Of a stretch of DNA of 64,000 nucleotides, positions 27,138-35,258 are shown one piece after another; position 1 is the stretch's first letter; each line of letters opens with the position of its first letter. The notes under the pieces are model-generated. The model was not told where the DNA came from, made no database searches, and worked only from the letters and a program-made list of their open reading frames with translations. A program made the position numbers and the translations under genes. Source of the DNA: Pseudogracilibacillus sp037071985 (GTDB taxonomy: Bacteria; Bacillota; Bacilli; Bacillales; Amphibacillaceae); NCBI RefSeq assembly GCF_037071985.1, contig NZ_JAXHDF010000011.1, positions 62,001-126,000 of the forward strand. Reading direction: 5' to 3'.

Positions 27138-27425
27138 ATGATACAGGCAACTTTAACAATCGGTGCTGTTTTAACAGTAGCATTACTTCTTGTAAGTATT
27201 ATTCTTGTAAAAGTAACGCCAAAGAAAAGTTATGCTACATATTTCCCTGGATTTATTTTCTTTGCAGCAGGTCTTATTCTTTTATTATTTGCAACAATCT
27301 TAGATCGTATCTGGATCATGGGTGCAGGTTTAGGTGGTTGGGGAATTGCATGTTTATTTGCAGCCGTAATCAGCTTAATGGTAACAGCGATATTCGATAC
27401 TTTCAGACAAGAAAAGACTGCGTAA
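27138..27425 (+). CDS. YesK-like small membrane protein
   Basis: Protein of 95 residues with three hydrophobic segments (about 5-25, 36-56, 64-85) and the middle SYATYFPGFIFFAAGL, which resembles the YesK family of Bacillus. GAGGTGACGAG precedes ATG. A terminator follows 8 bases after the stop. Function unknown. Confidence 0.6.
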   Translation: MIQATLTIGAVLTVALLLVSIILVKVTPKKSYATYFPGFIFFAAGLILLLFATILDRIWIMGAGLGGWGIACLFAAVISLMVTAIFDTFRQEKTA

Positions 27426-27432
27426 TGAAAAT

Positions 27433-27472
27433 AAAAGCTTGTTCAACCATTCATCAGGTTACAAGCTTTTTT
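27433..27472 (+). terminator. Terminator after the YesK-like gene
   Basis: AAAAGCTTGT-TCAACC, loop, GGTTA-CAAGCTTTTTT: a stem with one small bulge and a T-run. Confidence 0.88.
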
Positions 27473-27563
27473 ATTTTGCCCATTTTTTGTTCTAAAGACG
27501 GAAAGTCTCGGCATAGTATTTATTTAACTTTTCTCATATCGATAATATGTAGTCTGCTTTCCT

Positions 27564-28424
27564 CTACTCTTTATTTTTCAGTAAAAATGTTTGCCCATCC
27601 CTTTGTTCGATTATACGTTCTTTCATTAATCGACCGAGCGCTCGCTTAAATGCAGATTTACTCATTTGGAATGTTTTTCGAATTGCTTCTGGTTCACTTC
27701 GATCACCAAATGGCATATTCCCATCCTTTAATTTTAAATATGCTAAAACTTTTTCCGCATCATCATCCATTCGCTCATGTTTCAATGGCATTAGAGAAAT
27801 ATTTAACGTTCCATCTTCCTTTACTTCAATAACCCTTCCGGTAACTTTTTCTCCAAGACGAGGTTCTTTCTCTAGTTCTGTATGATGGATAAATCCGCGG
27901 AAATTTTCATCGGTAATGATCACTATACCTTCACGGTCTACTCGAATTGCTCGACCGGTAACTTCATCGTTTAATTCAATTTCTGTAGCGAACCCATATA
28001 AGTCGTTGAAGACTTTCTGGGAAGCAGGGACTGCAAGTAAACGCCCCTTTTTATCAAGTGATAAAGTGACATACAGTTGATCATCAGGGAGGGGCCAGGC
28101 AGTTTGAAATAAAGGAAGATCATCACTGGAAACAAGTACTTCTTCAGCCATTCCAATATCTACAAATACACCCAAATTCGGAATAACATCCTTTACTTTC
28201 ACCCAATCATAACTCCCAATGATCATTTTAGGAAGTTGCATTGTTGCTAACAGATTCCCTTGTCTGTCATGATATAAAAAGACATCGATCAATTGTCCCA
28301 CTTCTACTTCACCTATAATAAAGTCGAATGGCAATGTGGCTGTAATTCCTGATTTTTTTACTTGATAACTAGTTTGCGTTTTATTAGAAACGTTCATTGT
28401 ATGTATAGTTCCAACCTCTAACAT
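27564..28424 (-). CDS. cvfB: Conserved virulence factor B, S1-like RNA-binding protein
   Basis: Protein of 286 residues. It starts with LEVGTIHTMNV, carries S1-like beta barrels (for example LGVFVDIGMAEEVLVS near residue 85 and LNDEVTGRAIRVDREGIVII near 150, with a third at EKVTGRVIEVKEDGTL) and ends in a winged helix (FGDRSEPEAIRKTFQMSKSA in two blocks). This is the CvfB/YitL layout. In Staphylococcus CvfB binds RNA and affects virulence gene expression. The start follows GAAGG; a longer upstream frame has no site. Single gene. Confidence 0.9.
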   Translation of the reverse strand: MLEVGTIHTMNVSNKTQTSYQVKKSGITATLPFDFIIGEVEVGQLIDVFLYHDRQGNLLATMQLPKMIIGSYDWVKVKDVIPNLGVFVDIGMAEEVLVSSDDLPLFQTAWPLPDDQLYVTLSLDKKGRLLAVPASQKVFNDLYGFATEIELNDEVTGRAIRVDREGIVIITDENFRGFIHHTELEKEPRLGEKVTGRVIEVKEDGTLNISLMPLKHERMDDDAEKVLAYLKLKDGNMPFGDRSEPEAIRKTFQMSKSAFKRALGRLMKERIIEQRDGQTFLLKNKE

Positions 28425-28629
28425 AGTACAACCTTCTTTCGTTATAATGGAAAAGGGATACCCTATTAATAAGAGTACCCCTTTATTATGCAAAGTAACA
28501 CATGCAGTTTATTTTTACACGCTACATGCAAACGTGTCATTTTAACCCTGAAATAAATCAGGTGGGAAATCTCTATTTAGTTTAACGTCTTGTTGACTTG
28601 AAATTTCACTTATACCGCGGTCTATGTTC

Positions 28630-28705
28630 CACTGGTGTTTTCTAACTTAAGCAACGTAAGCCCTACCTACTCTTACGTCCTTGCGACCCTATAGTCGCGC
28701 CAGTG
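28630..28705. other. Possible structured RNA or three-way inverted repeat
   Basis: Outer arms CACTGG (28630-28635) and CCAGTG (28700-28705) enclose two more perfect hairpins: ACGTAAG/CTTACGT (28654-28660, 28672-28678) and GCGAC/GTCGC (28683-28687, 28694-28698). Together they would fold as a three-way junction on either strand. There is no T-run. It could be a small RNA, a mobile repeat or chance. The rest of 28425-28870 holds no gene I can support. Confidence 0.4.
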
Positions 28706-28872
28706 TGAATAAGCATCTCTAAAAACAATTGTAGAATGCCAGTTACTTCATGGTTACTTCAACTAATATAGCTTCCCACAGAATTTATTATTTGTCAAGC
28801 GCTTTTTCAATTTGGTTCGCTAGGGTTCTCATCCAGGATGATTTTTCATTAAAGTATGGATCGGTCAACTAT

Positions 28873-28966
28873 CCCGCCGTTAAAATTTCACCATCGCCGA
28901 TAAATGGATTTGTCCCGCCGTTAAACTTACACAACCGCCGTTATCCGAATGTAAATCGCCGAATAA
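28873..28966. repeat. CGCCG repeats at 20-21 bp spacing
   Basis: Five CGCCG boxes start at 28875, 28895, 28916, 28936 and 28957, i.e. every 20 or 21 bases, about two helical turns. The following bases are WTA-rich (GTTAAA, GATAAA, GTTAAA, GTTATC, GAATAA), while the rest of each unit is unrelated. No open frame or ribosome site runs through. Function unknown. Confidence 0.65.
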
Positions 28967-29014
28967 ACCTCTTTTCATGCCTTAGTACTTATTCAGAGTA
29001 TTCCGCAGTCAATT

Positions 29015-29130
29015 GGGTAACGAACAGATGCTATTCATTCCCTAGTTCGTGTTCTTAGCTGTAATAGGATAACGAATAATCCCTAATCGTTATCCAATCC
29101 TTGTTCCTATCAGTTGTAAGGTAACGATTA
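29015..29130. repeat. 52-bp tandem repeat, copy family shared with 46.9-47.2 kb
   Basis: Units begin at 29015 (GGGTAACGAA), 29067 (GGATAACGAA) and 29119 (AGGTAACGAT), exactly 52 bases apart. The middle unit holds a perfect 9-bp palindrome, GGATAACGA and TCGTTATCC, with an 11-base loop. The core GGTAACGAAT plus ATTCGTT-type arm also makes up the 51-bp array downstream. It lies just before the CPBP gene stop; no coding signal. Confidence 0.7.
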
Positions 29131-29168
29131 AGTTAGTCTTCTCCGTGCAAGGAAAACGTTATAACTAT

Positions 29169-30074
29169 TCATAGACTGCTAAATAAAGGTTTTTCTTTTC
29201 TGCTTTTTGCATAGAAATAAGTGGCAACAAAACTTAGAAGAATTAAGATGGTAGCTAGTGCACCGCCTTCAGGTCCAAACGCTCCACCAGTAAAAAGATC
29301 ATTAGTGCTAGTCATTTCGATTTTGTACATTCCGTAAGGGGCGGTGCCGCTTACTGCAAACCCAAACACATTCCCTTGGAAAAAATTCCACGTAATATGA
29401 AAACCGATCGGCAATAATAGACTTCTTGTTACATCAAACATATAGGCAAACAGAAGCCCGACAAGTACTATATTAATTAGTCCAAAAATACTTACATTTG
29501 GGTTTGTAGCATGTGCAATACTGAAGATGAGTGCGGAAACAATATAAATGAGCCATTTATTATTCCCTCTTTCCATCATTGTTTTCATTACATACCCTCT
29601 AAAGAACATTTCTTCAAAAAATCCAACAAGAATAAATAGGATAAGATACGAAAATGTGAACGTAGTAATTACGGGTTGAGATAGACTGTTTAATAAGTTG
29701 ATATTCCCAGTAACTAATAAAATAAAGAAGATTACTGTCATTGAAATTGCCCCTAAAAAAAGTCCGAAAAGTAAATCTTTGGTCGGCCCTCTAAGTCCTA
29801 AATCTAATGGATATTTTTTATTAATTGCTCGCCAAATTACTAATGTTGCAGCAATACCTCCAAAAGTTGCTGCCCCTTGTGTCATAAGAATCATCCAAGG
29901 ATTGTTAATTGAATTCATATCAATTTCCACCGATACCTCACCTGAAGAGATCTCTAATATGGAAAGCAATGTCATGCCTGGGAGCATAAAAATTGCTTGG
30001 CCCATAAACATAAAGAAAAAAGCAATAAGAATAATCCATCCTGAACGTACTTGACCAGCATTATTTTTAAACAT
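29169..30074 (-). CDS. CPBP-family intramembrane metalloprotease
   Basis: Integral membrane protein of about 301 residues with eight hydrophobic helices. The CPBP (Abi) motifs are visible: FFEEMFFRGYV, FSIAHATNPN and GFHITWNF, holding the two Glu, Arg and two His expected of a Rce1-like protease. ATG 30074 lies 8 bases after AGAAAGG; an upstream ATG overlaps the previous stop as ATGA but has no site. It is the last gene of a GntR-ABC operon. In Gram-positives such proteins are often tied to bacteriocin immunity or peptide processing; the substrate is unknown. Confidence 0.85.
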   Translation of the reverse strand: MFKNNAGQVRSGWIILIAFFFMFMGQAIFMLPGMTLLSILEISSGEVSVEIDMNSINNPWMILMTQGAATFGGIAATLVIWRAINKKYPLDLGLRGPTKDLLFGLFLGAISMTVIFFILLVTGNINLLNSLSQPVITTFTFSYLILFILVGFFEEMFFRGYVMKTMMERGNNKWLIYIVSALIFSIAHATNPNVSIFGLINIVLVGLLFAYMFDVTRSLLLPIGFHITWNFFQGNVFGFAVSGTAPYGMYKIEMTSTNDLFTGGAFGPEGGALATILILLSFVATYFYAKSRKEKPLFSSL

Positions 30075-30094
30075 TTTCTTCATCCTTTCTAAAA

Positions 30095-30748
30095 TCATTT
30101 TCGATTAAAAAGCTTAAGGGTCACGAACCAAGAAGCTAGTAAGATAATCGCTGTGATTATCCCAAGCATTATGTATGGCTGAAATGGTAAATACTTTTCT
30201 ACAAGTAAAATAAAACCTCCATCTAAATCATTTAAAAGGATTTCATCTTCCATATGAAGGACATTAAATAATTCAATTATAAGAAGAGTATTTCCTGCCC
30301 CGAATAATGCTAGTATAATTCCAAAAGACAGATTAATTGAGTTAAAAAGTGTAATTATTGGAATGCTTATTGCAATTATAGTGCAGCCAATACAAAATAG
30401 TACAAAAATATCCTTCCAATTATAAATATAAAGTGTTCCGCCTTTCAGAGGTTCTAATAACACCATAATTCCTAGTTGCATGACAAGGATCATAAGTATA
30501 ATAAGGACACTGAAAAGATACCGACTAGTAAGGATAACTTCTTTTTTTACAGGAGTACTAATAAAATACCGATTAACCTTATGTTCCGCATCATCATAAA
30601 ACACGGGAAGAAACAATGCAAATAAGCAAACTACAAAGATAAACGTTGATGGCAGAGTGATGAAATAGGCTAGAAAAAGGAAGACAGCTATGCCAATATA
30701 AGTAGACCATCTATGAAGTGAAAAATCTTTTTTAACAAATGTGAGCAT
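30095..30748 (-). CDS. ABC-2 type membrane protein (YhcI/YtrC-like)
   Basis: Membrane protein of 217 residues with six hydrophobic helices and the short polar FLPVFYDDAEHKVNRYFISTP block (in two pieces) near residue 45 typical of ABC2_membrane_5 permeases. AAAGGAGG lies 7 bases before ATG. Its shorter paralogue is encoded 15 bases upstream and has the matching YSDQLTHINRLLISTPVKR; the two probably pair as a heterodimer with the ATPase. Confidence 0.82.
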   Translation of the reverse strand: MLTFVKKDFSLHRWSTYIGIAVFLFLAYFITLPSTFIFVVCLFALFLPVFYDDAEHKVNRYFISTPVKKEVILTSRYLFSVLIILMILVMQLGIMVLLEPLKGGTLYIYNWKDIFVLFCIGCTIIAISIPIITLFNSINLSFGIILALFGAGNTLLIIELFNVLHMEDEILLNDLDGGFILLVEKYLPFQPYIMLGIITAIILLASWFVTLKLFNRK

Positions 30749-30762
30749 TGTTTAACCTCCTT

Positions 30763-31368
30763 TTAAATGATATCTTTCTTCGAAAATATGAAACAAGATA
30801 AAATATAAGAAACGTATAAAAAGATCCCTGAAAAAGTGAATAATGCGAGCACCTGTTGAAAATCGATGAATTCCAAGGTAACGAAAATCAAAAAATTAAA
30901 CATGTTCTTTGGGTTTATTAGTAATAAAATAAACACGAATGTCGATAAAGCCAACACTGCAAAATGGACAACTACACGTATCCAAATAGAGTGGAATAGA
31001 TAGTAAATTGGGAGTGAAATAGAGATCAGAATACAAAGAGCTGTATACTTTAATAAAAAGAGTGTCATACTTTCTTGGTGAAAAAGCGTAAAATCAACCA
31101 TATAAAATACCGTATAATTCAGGAAAATAAATAAGAATCTCGCCAATACAATGTGATTTCTTTTAACAGGAGTACTAATTAGTAAACGATTAATATGTGT
31201 TAACTGATCTGAATAAAAAGAGATCGCGATAAAGTACATAAACAAAAAAAGATAAGTGCCTGAAGGAATATTTGGTAATTGCAGCAGATAAACAATAAGT
31301 AAAAGTAAATAGGCCATTCCGATAATTTTCCAGCTAATGAGAAAATCACGTTTCAGTAATTGGCACAT
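30763..31368 (-). CDS. ABC-2 type membrane protein, paralogue
   Basis: Membrane protein of 201 residues with six hydrophobic helices; the IAISFYSDQLTHINRLLIST segment matches its downstream neighbour. The start ATG at 31368 overlaps the end of the ATPase gene region (TAATATG), with GGAGG 8 bases before. A longer frame would run into the ATPase gene and is not supported. Second gene product of the permease pair. Confidence 0.82.
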   Translation of the reverse strand: MCQLLKRDFLISWKIIGMAYLLLLIVYLLQLPNIPSGTYLFLFMYFIAISFYSDQLTHINRLLISTPVKRNHIVLARFLFIFLNYTVFYMVDFTLFHQESMTLFLLKYTALCILISISLPIYYLFHSIWIRVVVHFAVLALSTFVFILLLINPKNMFNFLIFVTLEFIDFQQVLALFTFSGIFLYVSYILSCFIFSKKDII

Positions 31369-31369
31369 A

Positions 31370-32221
31370 TTACTGTCCTCCTTTGACGATGAAATACATA
31401 ATATCTTCAAGGGTGGCCTTTTCGATAACGAGTTCATCTGAAAAATCAGCAAATAAAATCGGGTCTCCTTCAAATAATGCAGTAAATCCAATGCTCGTTT
31501 CTTGAATACCTTTAAATAAATTACGGATATCTTCATCTAGAAATTCGAGCTTTCCCTTTACGACATGAAATTGTTCACGGATTTGCTCCATAGACTGCTG
31601 AAAAATAATTCTTCCTTCATGAATAAAAACAATATAGTCGGCAATCCGATCTAAGTCAGTCGTGTTATGAGTGGAAAAGAAAATCGTCTGTTCTTCCCTT
31701 ATCATTAAGTTTTGCAACAGATCGAGTAATTCCCTGCGAAAAATCGGGTCAAGTCCAGCAGTCGGTTCATCCATCACAATAAATTCTGGTTCATGAGCTA
31801 GTGCGAACAAGAGGGAACATTTCATTTTCATTCCTTTAGAGAATTTTTTAATTTTTTTATTTAACGGAAGATTAAATTCCTGAAGATGTTCATGAAAAAC
31901 TTCTTCATTCCAATTTTCATACAAAGGAGCAATAATTGATTTCATTTTTTTAATCGTAAAGTCTCCATACATAAATAATTCATCGTAAACGAAACCAATT
32001 TTTTGTTTCGTATGATGGTTCTTATGAGAATCGCCATAGATAAAAATATCTCCATTATCTACTTGTAAAATGTCCATCATCATTTGAATTGTAGACGTTT
32101 TTCCGCTTCCATTAGGACCAATAAATCCTGTTATAAACCCTTGTGGAATGGAAAAATTGAGTTCTTTTAGATGGAATTCATCTCGTTTTTTTGATACATT
32201 ACTAAACTCTACCACATTCAT
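31370..32221 (-). CDS. ABC transporter ATP-binding protein (YtrB/YhcH-like)
   Basis: ATPase of 283 residues. Walker A is GPNGSGKTST near residue 34, the signature is FSKGMKMKCSLL (KGM instead of GGQ, common in this branch), Walker B is FIVMDEPTAGLDP, and the H-loop is FSTHNTTDLDR. A 60-residue C-terminal extension follows. It lies 4 bases after the GntR gene stop and forms an operon with two permease-like genes and the CPBP gene, as in ytr/yhc operons that respond to cell-wall stress. Confidence 0.9.
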   Translation of the reverse strand: MNVVEFSNVSKKRDEFHLKELNFSIPQGFITGFIGPNGSGKTSTIQMMMDILQVDNGDIFIYGDSHKNHHTKQKIGFVYDELFMYGDFTIKKMKSIIAPLYENWNEEVFHEHLQEFNLPLNKKIKKFSKGMKMKCSLLFALAHEPEFIVMDEPTAGLDPIFRRELLDLLQNLMIREEQTIFFSTHNTTDLDRIADYIVFIHEGRIIFQQSMEQIREQFHVVKGKLEFLDEDIRNLFKGIQETSIGFTALFEGDPILFADFSDELVIEKATLEDIMYFIVKGGQ

Positions 32222-32225
32222 TTGA

Positions 32226-32600
32226 TCAAACCTCCTCGTAATACATGTCTAGTAGTTCCATTAATTCTTCTTTTGATAAACCTATTTGTTTACTGGAGGA
32301 AACTATTTTTTCGATTTCATTTTCAAGTTCCCTCATTTGCCATTCACGTAAAACATGTGGTTGCTGTCCTGCAATAAATGTTCCTCTGCCAACAGTAGAG
32401 ATGACATACCCTTCACGTTCCAATTCCTCATAAGCTCTCTTCGTTGTAATAACACTAACTTGTAAATCTTTTGCCAGAGCACGCATAGAAGGGAGGGCAT
32501 CCCCTTCTTGAAGTTTACCGGTAAAAATTTGCTGTTTTATCTGCTCTTTAATTTGTTGAAACAATGGCACTTTACTATTTGCAGCTAAAATAATATTCAC
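32226..32600 (-). CDS. GntR-family regulator, YtrA subfamily
   Basis: Short GntR regulator of 124 residues with one N-terminal winged helix (KVPLFQQIKEQIKQQIFTGK, LPSMRALAKDLQVSVITTKR, YVISTVGRGTFIA) and only a small helical tail, as in the YtrA group. GTG 32600 follows GAGGTGA by 7 bases. It is the first gene of the ABC operon and probably represses it; a palindrome at 32630-32658 lies just upstream. Confidence 0.9.
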   Translation of the reverse strand: MNIILAANSKVPLFQQIKEQIKQQIFTGKLQEGDALPSMRALAKDLQVSVITTKRAYEELEREGYVISTVGRGTFIAGQQPHVLREWQMRELENEIEKIVSSSKQIGLSKEELMELLDMYYEEV

Positions 32601-32629
32601 AAAATATCTCACCTCGAATAAATATCGAA

Positions 32630-32658
32630 ATATTGTACATATACATTATATACAATAT
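32630..32658. promoter_or_regulatory. Candidate YtrA-type operator
   Basis: ATATTGTA (32630-32637) and TACAATAT (32651-32658) are perfect reverse complements with a 13-base spacer that itself is alternating TA-rich. It lies 30 bases before the GntR start and contains a TATAAT on the minus strand, so binding would block the promoter. Known YtrA operators have TGTA...TACA arms; function here is inferred. Confidence 0.5.
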
Positions 32659-32747
32659 TAACATTATATATTTTTTTGTTCAAGTTTATTTTACAAAGAG
32701 ATATGATACACTAAAAATAACTTTCAAGATAAAAGGAGGACGTTCCG

Positions 32748-33539
32748 ATGGATCTCGGATTAACTGGAAAGTCAGTTATTGTTACAGGTGCAAGTCAAGG
32801 GCTTGGAAAGGCAATTGCAATTGAGTTTGCAAGAGAGGGTGCTCACGTATTTATAAGCAGTCGAAGTGAAGACAAGTTACAAGTAGCAGTTCAGGAAATT
32901 CGTGAAATGACAGGAAATAAAGAAGTGAATTATGCAGTATGTGATATGCGAAATGAAAATCAAATTCAATCACTCGTCCAAAAAGTAGTTGAAAAACAAC
33001 ATACGGTCGACATACTCATTAACAATGCGGGCGGACCTCCAGCGGGGCAATTTATGGATATGAGCGATGATGATTGGTATGGTGCCTTTGAACAAAACTT
33101 ACTTAGCGTTGTGAGAGCGACGAGGAAAGTGATCCCTTATATGAAGAAACAAGAAAGAGGACGAATCGTTAATATAACGTCATCATCCATTAAGCAGTCA
33201 ATTGATCAATTAATTTTATCCAATACGATGCGTCCAGGTGTATTAGGGTTAACAAAAAGCTTAGCGACCGAATTTGCTGCGGATAATATTTTAGTGAATA
33301 CAGTTGGACCTGGGAAAATTGCAACGGATCGATTGATGGAGCTTAATGAAAAAGCAGCAGAAAAGTCAGGAAGGTCAATTGACCAAATCAACGAAGAATC
33401 TATTGCTGAAATACCACTTGGAAGGTTGGGAGAACCAGAAGAGTTTGCAAAAGCGGTTGTGTTTTTGGCTTCTTCCGCCAACACGTATATTACGGGACAA
33501 GCGCTAATCGTAGATGGCGCATCTGTGAAGGCACTGTAA
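32748..33539 (+). CDS. Short-chain dehydrogenase-like protein with altered active site
   Basis: Rossmann-fold protein of 263 residues: cofactor loop VTGASQGLGKAIA near residue 11, NNAGGPP near 90 and a late VDGASV. The catalytic region reads NITSSSIKQS...LSNTMRPGVLGLTKSLA. Aligned on GLTKSLA, the usual Tyr-x-x-x-Lys becomes Ser-x-x-x-Arg, so the classical catalytic pair is missing. This fits a known group of beta-ketoacyl reductase-like SDRs with an LSNxxR motif (BKR_like). The reaction is unknown. AAAGGAGG lies 8 bases before ATG; single gene. Confidence 0.85.
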   Translation: MDLGLTGKSVIVTGASQGLGKAIAIEFAREGAHVFISSRSEDKLQVAVQEIREMTGNKEVNYAVCDMRNENQIQSLVQKVVEKQHTVDILINNAGGPPAGQFMDMSDDDWYGAFEQNLLSVVRATRKVIPYMKKQERGRIVNITSSSIKQSIDQLILSNTMRPGVLGLTKSLATEFAADNILVNTVGPGKIATDRLMELNEKAAEKSGRSIDQINEESIAEIPLGRLGEPEEFAKAVVFLASSANTYITGQALIVDGASVKAL

Positions 33540-33616
33540 CGAACAGAATTTTTTGTTTAGAGTGGGTATCTCGGGAAATTATTTAGTTGGGTGGACTAGA
33601 TTAATTTGCGGAAGGA

Positions 33617-33971
33617 GGTTGGGACATCAGCTAGAAAGAATTATTGAAACACGAATGATTACGTTTATAATAGTCGCTACAGAAATATACTTCGCTTTCA
33701 CCACTGGCATAAGAGCGACATCTATTTAAGCCGCACTATCGCTTGCTTTAATAGTGTCTTCTTTACCGCCAGCGCTAATAAGCCTCCTGCCCCGGCAAGG
33801 GGTATGCAGACGTTGCCCACAAAGGGCGGTTTTAGTCTGTAATCTTTCGATATTTGTCGCCTTTCAGTGACTTATCGAGGCTTTTCTTCTGGCAGGAGTC
33901 TCCGCATATTTCTTTCGCTAACTTGAAATATTGTTCGTGTTTCATATCTACTATTTTGTTTTGTCTCAACC
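33617..33971. mobile_element. MITE-like intergenic element with terminal inverted repeats
   Basis: A 355-bp non-coding element bounded by GGTTGGGACA (33617-33626) and TGTCTCAACC (33962-33971), 9 of 10 bases complementary, with a second exact inner pair GAAACACGAA (33646-33655) and TTCGTGTTTC (33934-33943). The inside has several GC-richer hairpin-forming runs and a CTGGCAGGAGTCTCCGCATA tract of a kind seen in intergenic repeats of Bacillaceae. No transposase or open frame. It fills the gap between the SDR gene and the next membrane-protein gene. Confidence 0.6.
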
Positions 33972-33982
33972 AACTCCACTAG

Positions 33983-34462
33983 TTATTCGTTTGTGTCCCC
34001 TGATGGAACGAATATTTTCCTTTGCCAGTGATGGTATGCATATAAAATAAGGACAACTACTATTTCTATAAGAAACCATTGCCAATTTTTAATTTGGAAT
34101 GTTGCAACACCCATAAATTTATCGATGATCCAATGAAGACCTATAAAAGCCCAAAAAGCATTTACAATTAATTCCGTTAACATAAAAAGCCAGAAATTAT
34201 GTGATGTAAAATAAAAAATCCATAGAGTAGCGATTGCATACCCTCCATAAGTGAAAGAAGTATTTGTAATATATCCCCAAGGCATGATGTCAATATGGAG
34301 AGTCCACCATCCATACGTATAAGCTATTTCAAAGAGAATTGTTGTGAGTAAAGCAGTTAGAATGGTGACTGGCATATACCGCTTTATATCAGACTTTTTC
34401 ATAAAAAATAATGACAACCAAGGAAGGATTAGAACCATCCATAATAACACCTTAATAAACAT
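33983..34462 (-). CDS. Hypothetical polytopic membrane protein
   Basis: Protein of 159 residues with five hydrophobic helices and many Trp and Tyr (for example YTYGWWTLHIDIMPWGY). I do not recognise the family beyond resemblance to small CBO0543-type membrane proteins of Firmicutes. ATG 34462 lies 7 bases after GGGGT. The gene ends 12 bases beside the inverted-repeat element. Confidence 0.65.
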   Translation of the reverse strand: MFIKVLLWMVLILPWLSLFFMKKSDIKRYMPVTILTALLTTILFEIAYTYGWWTLHIDIMPWGYITNTSFTYGGYAIATLWIFYFTSHNFWLFMLTELIVNAFWAFIGLHWIIDKFMGVATFQIKNWQWFLIEIVVVLILYAYHHWQRKIFVPSGDTNE

Positions 34463-34559
34463 GTGAAACACCCCATCTAAAAATTCTAATCATAGGTTTC
34501 CAAGTTTTTTAATTGTTATACAGGTGTTAATCAGCTACAGGCAATTATGGGGTGATTTT

Positions 34560-34703
34560 ATGCGTGTTAAAAAATGGATTTTGTTGAAGTGCTTATCTGT
34601 TTTATCCTTGAACATATGTTCATTTTACTTATATTGTTGGAAGTTATATACTAGCCTTGCTAAGGAGGAAAAGGATTTTATCCTGTTTGATCCACATTTT
34701 TAG
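34560..34703 (+). CDS. Small hypothetical protein, 47 aa, one hydrophobic segment
   Basis: ATG 34560 is preceded by GGGGTGA at the usual place. The product starts MRVKKWILLKCLSVLSLN, goes through a hydrophobic, Cys-containing segment to about residue 30, and ends with a charged tail (AKEEKDF). Single-pass membrane or secreted peptide is likely. It is short, so coding is not certain, but the ribosome site is good and the gap would otherwise be 310 bases. Confidence 0.5.
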   Translation: MRVKKWILLKCLSVLSLNICSFYLYCWKLYTSLAKEEKDFILFDPHF

Positions 34704-34781
34704 TCACCAGCATTTTTAAAGAGTTTAAGCATTACTTATGGGACAAAATTAATGAGTAATTAAATCAAGGGGGATTTTAAA

Positions 34782-35192
34782 ATGGCAAAAGATCGTTATC
34801 AACAAGGTTTAGAGAAATTAAAGGAACTAACATTATCAGGCGATGAGAACCCAACTGGTGAGATGGACATTGGTGAAGGCTTTAAAGATATTGCTCCGGA
34901 TTTAAGTAAATATGTCGTTGAATTTGCTTTTGGAGAAATTTACTCACGTCCAGGATTAGATAATAAACAAAAAGTGCTTACAACTATTACAGCCCTTGTT
35001 GCTCAAGGAAAACCGCAGATTGAGATGCATATCAAGACAGGGCTTAATGTTGGTTTAACACCGGACGAGATTGTCGGTTGTATTATGCACCTCATTCCCT
35101 ATACAGGTTTCCCAAGTGTTCTGAATGCATTAACAGTTGCTAAAAAAGTTTTTGCAGAACGTGGTGTATCTGTTACAACATCGGACGAATAA
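34782..35192 (+). CDS. Carboxymuconolactone decarboxylase family protein
   Basis: Helical protein of 136 residues with the CMD core FGEIYSRPGLDNKQKVLTTI (residues 50-69) and HIKTGLNVGLTPDEIVG. The central Glu/His region EMHIKTG is present but the CxxC redox pair of AhpD-type members is not, so it is closer to the gamma-carboxymuconolactone decarboxylase branch. AAGGGGG precedes the ATG. Function unknown; a short hairpin follows. Confidence 0.87.
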   Translation: MAKDRYQQGLEKLKELTLSGDENPTGEMDIGEGFKDIAPDLSKYVVEFAFGEIYSRPGLDNKQKVLTTITALVAQGKPQIEMHIKTGLNVGLTPDEIVGCIMHLIPYTGFPSVLNALTVAKKVFAERGVSVTTSDE

Positions 35193-35231
35193 AGTTCATT
35201 AATGTTATTGTCGGTTTGGAGTATTGGGAAG

Positions 35232-35258
35232 AAGCTGGTTTATTTAAACCAGCTTTTG
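35232..35258 (+). terminator. Hairpin after the CMD gene, probable terminator
   Basis: AAGCTGGTTT (35232-35241), loop ATTT, AAACCAGCTT (35246-35255): a perfect 10-bp stem. Its T-run is only four long, so termination may be weak. Confidence 0.75.

Noticed and set aside
28873..28966. CRISPR or terminator
   Set aside because: The CGCCG boxes are too short for CRISPR repeats and do not form hairpins.
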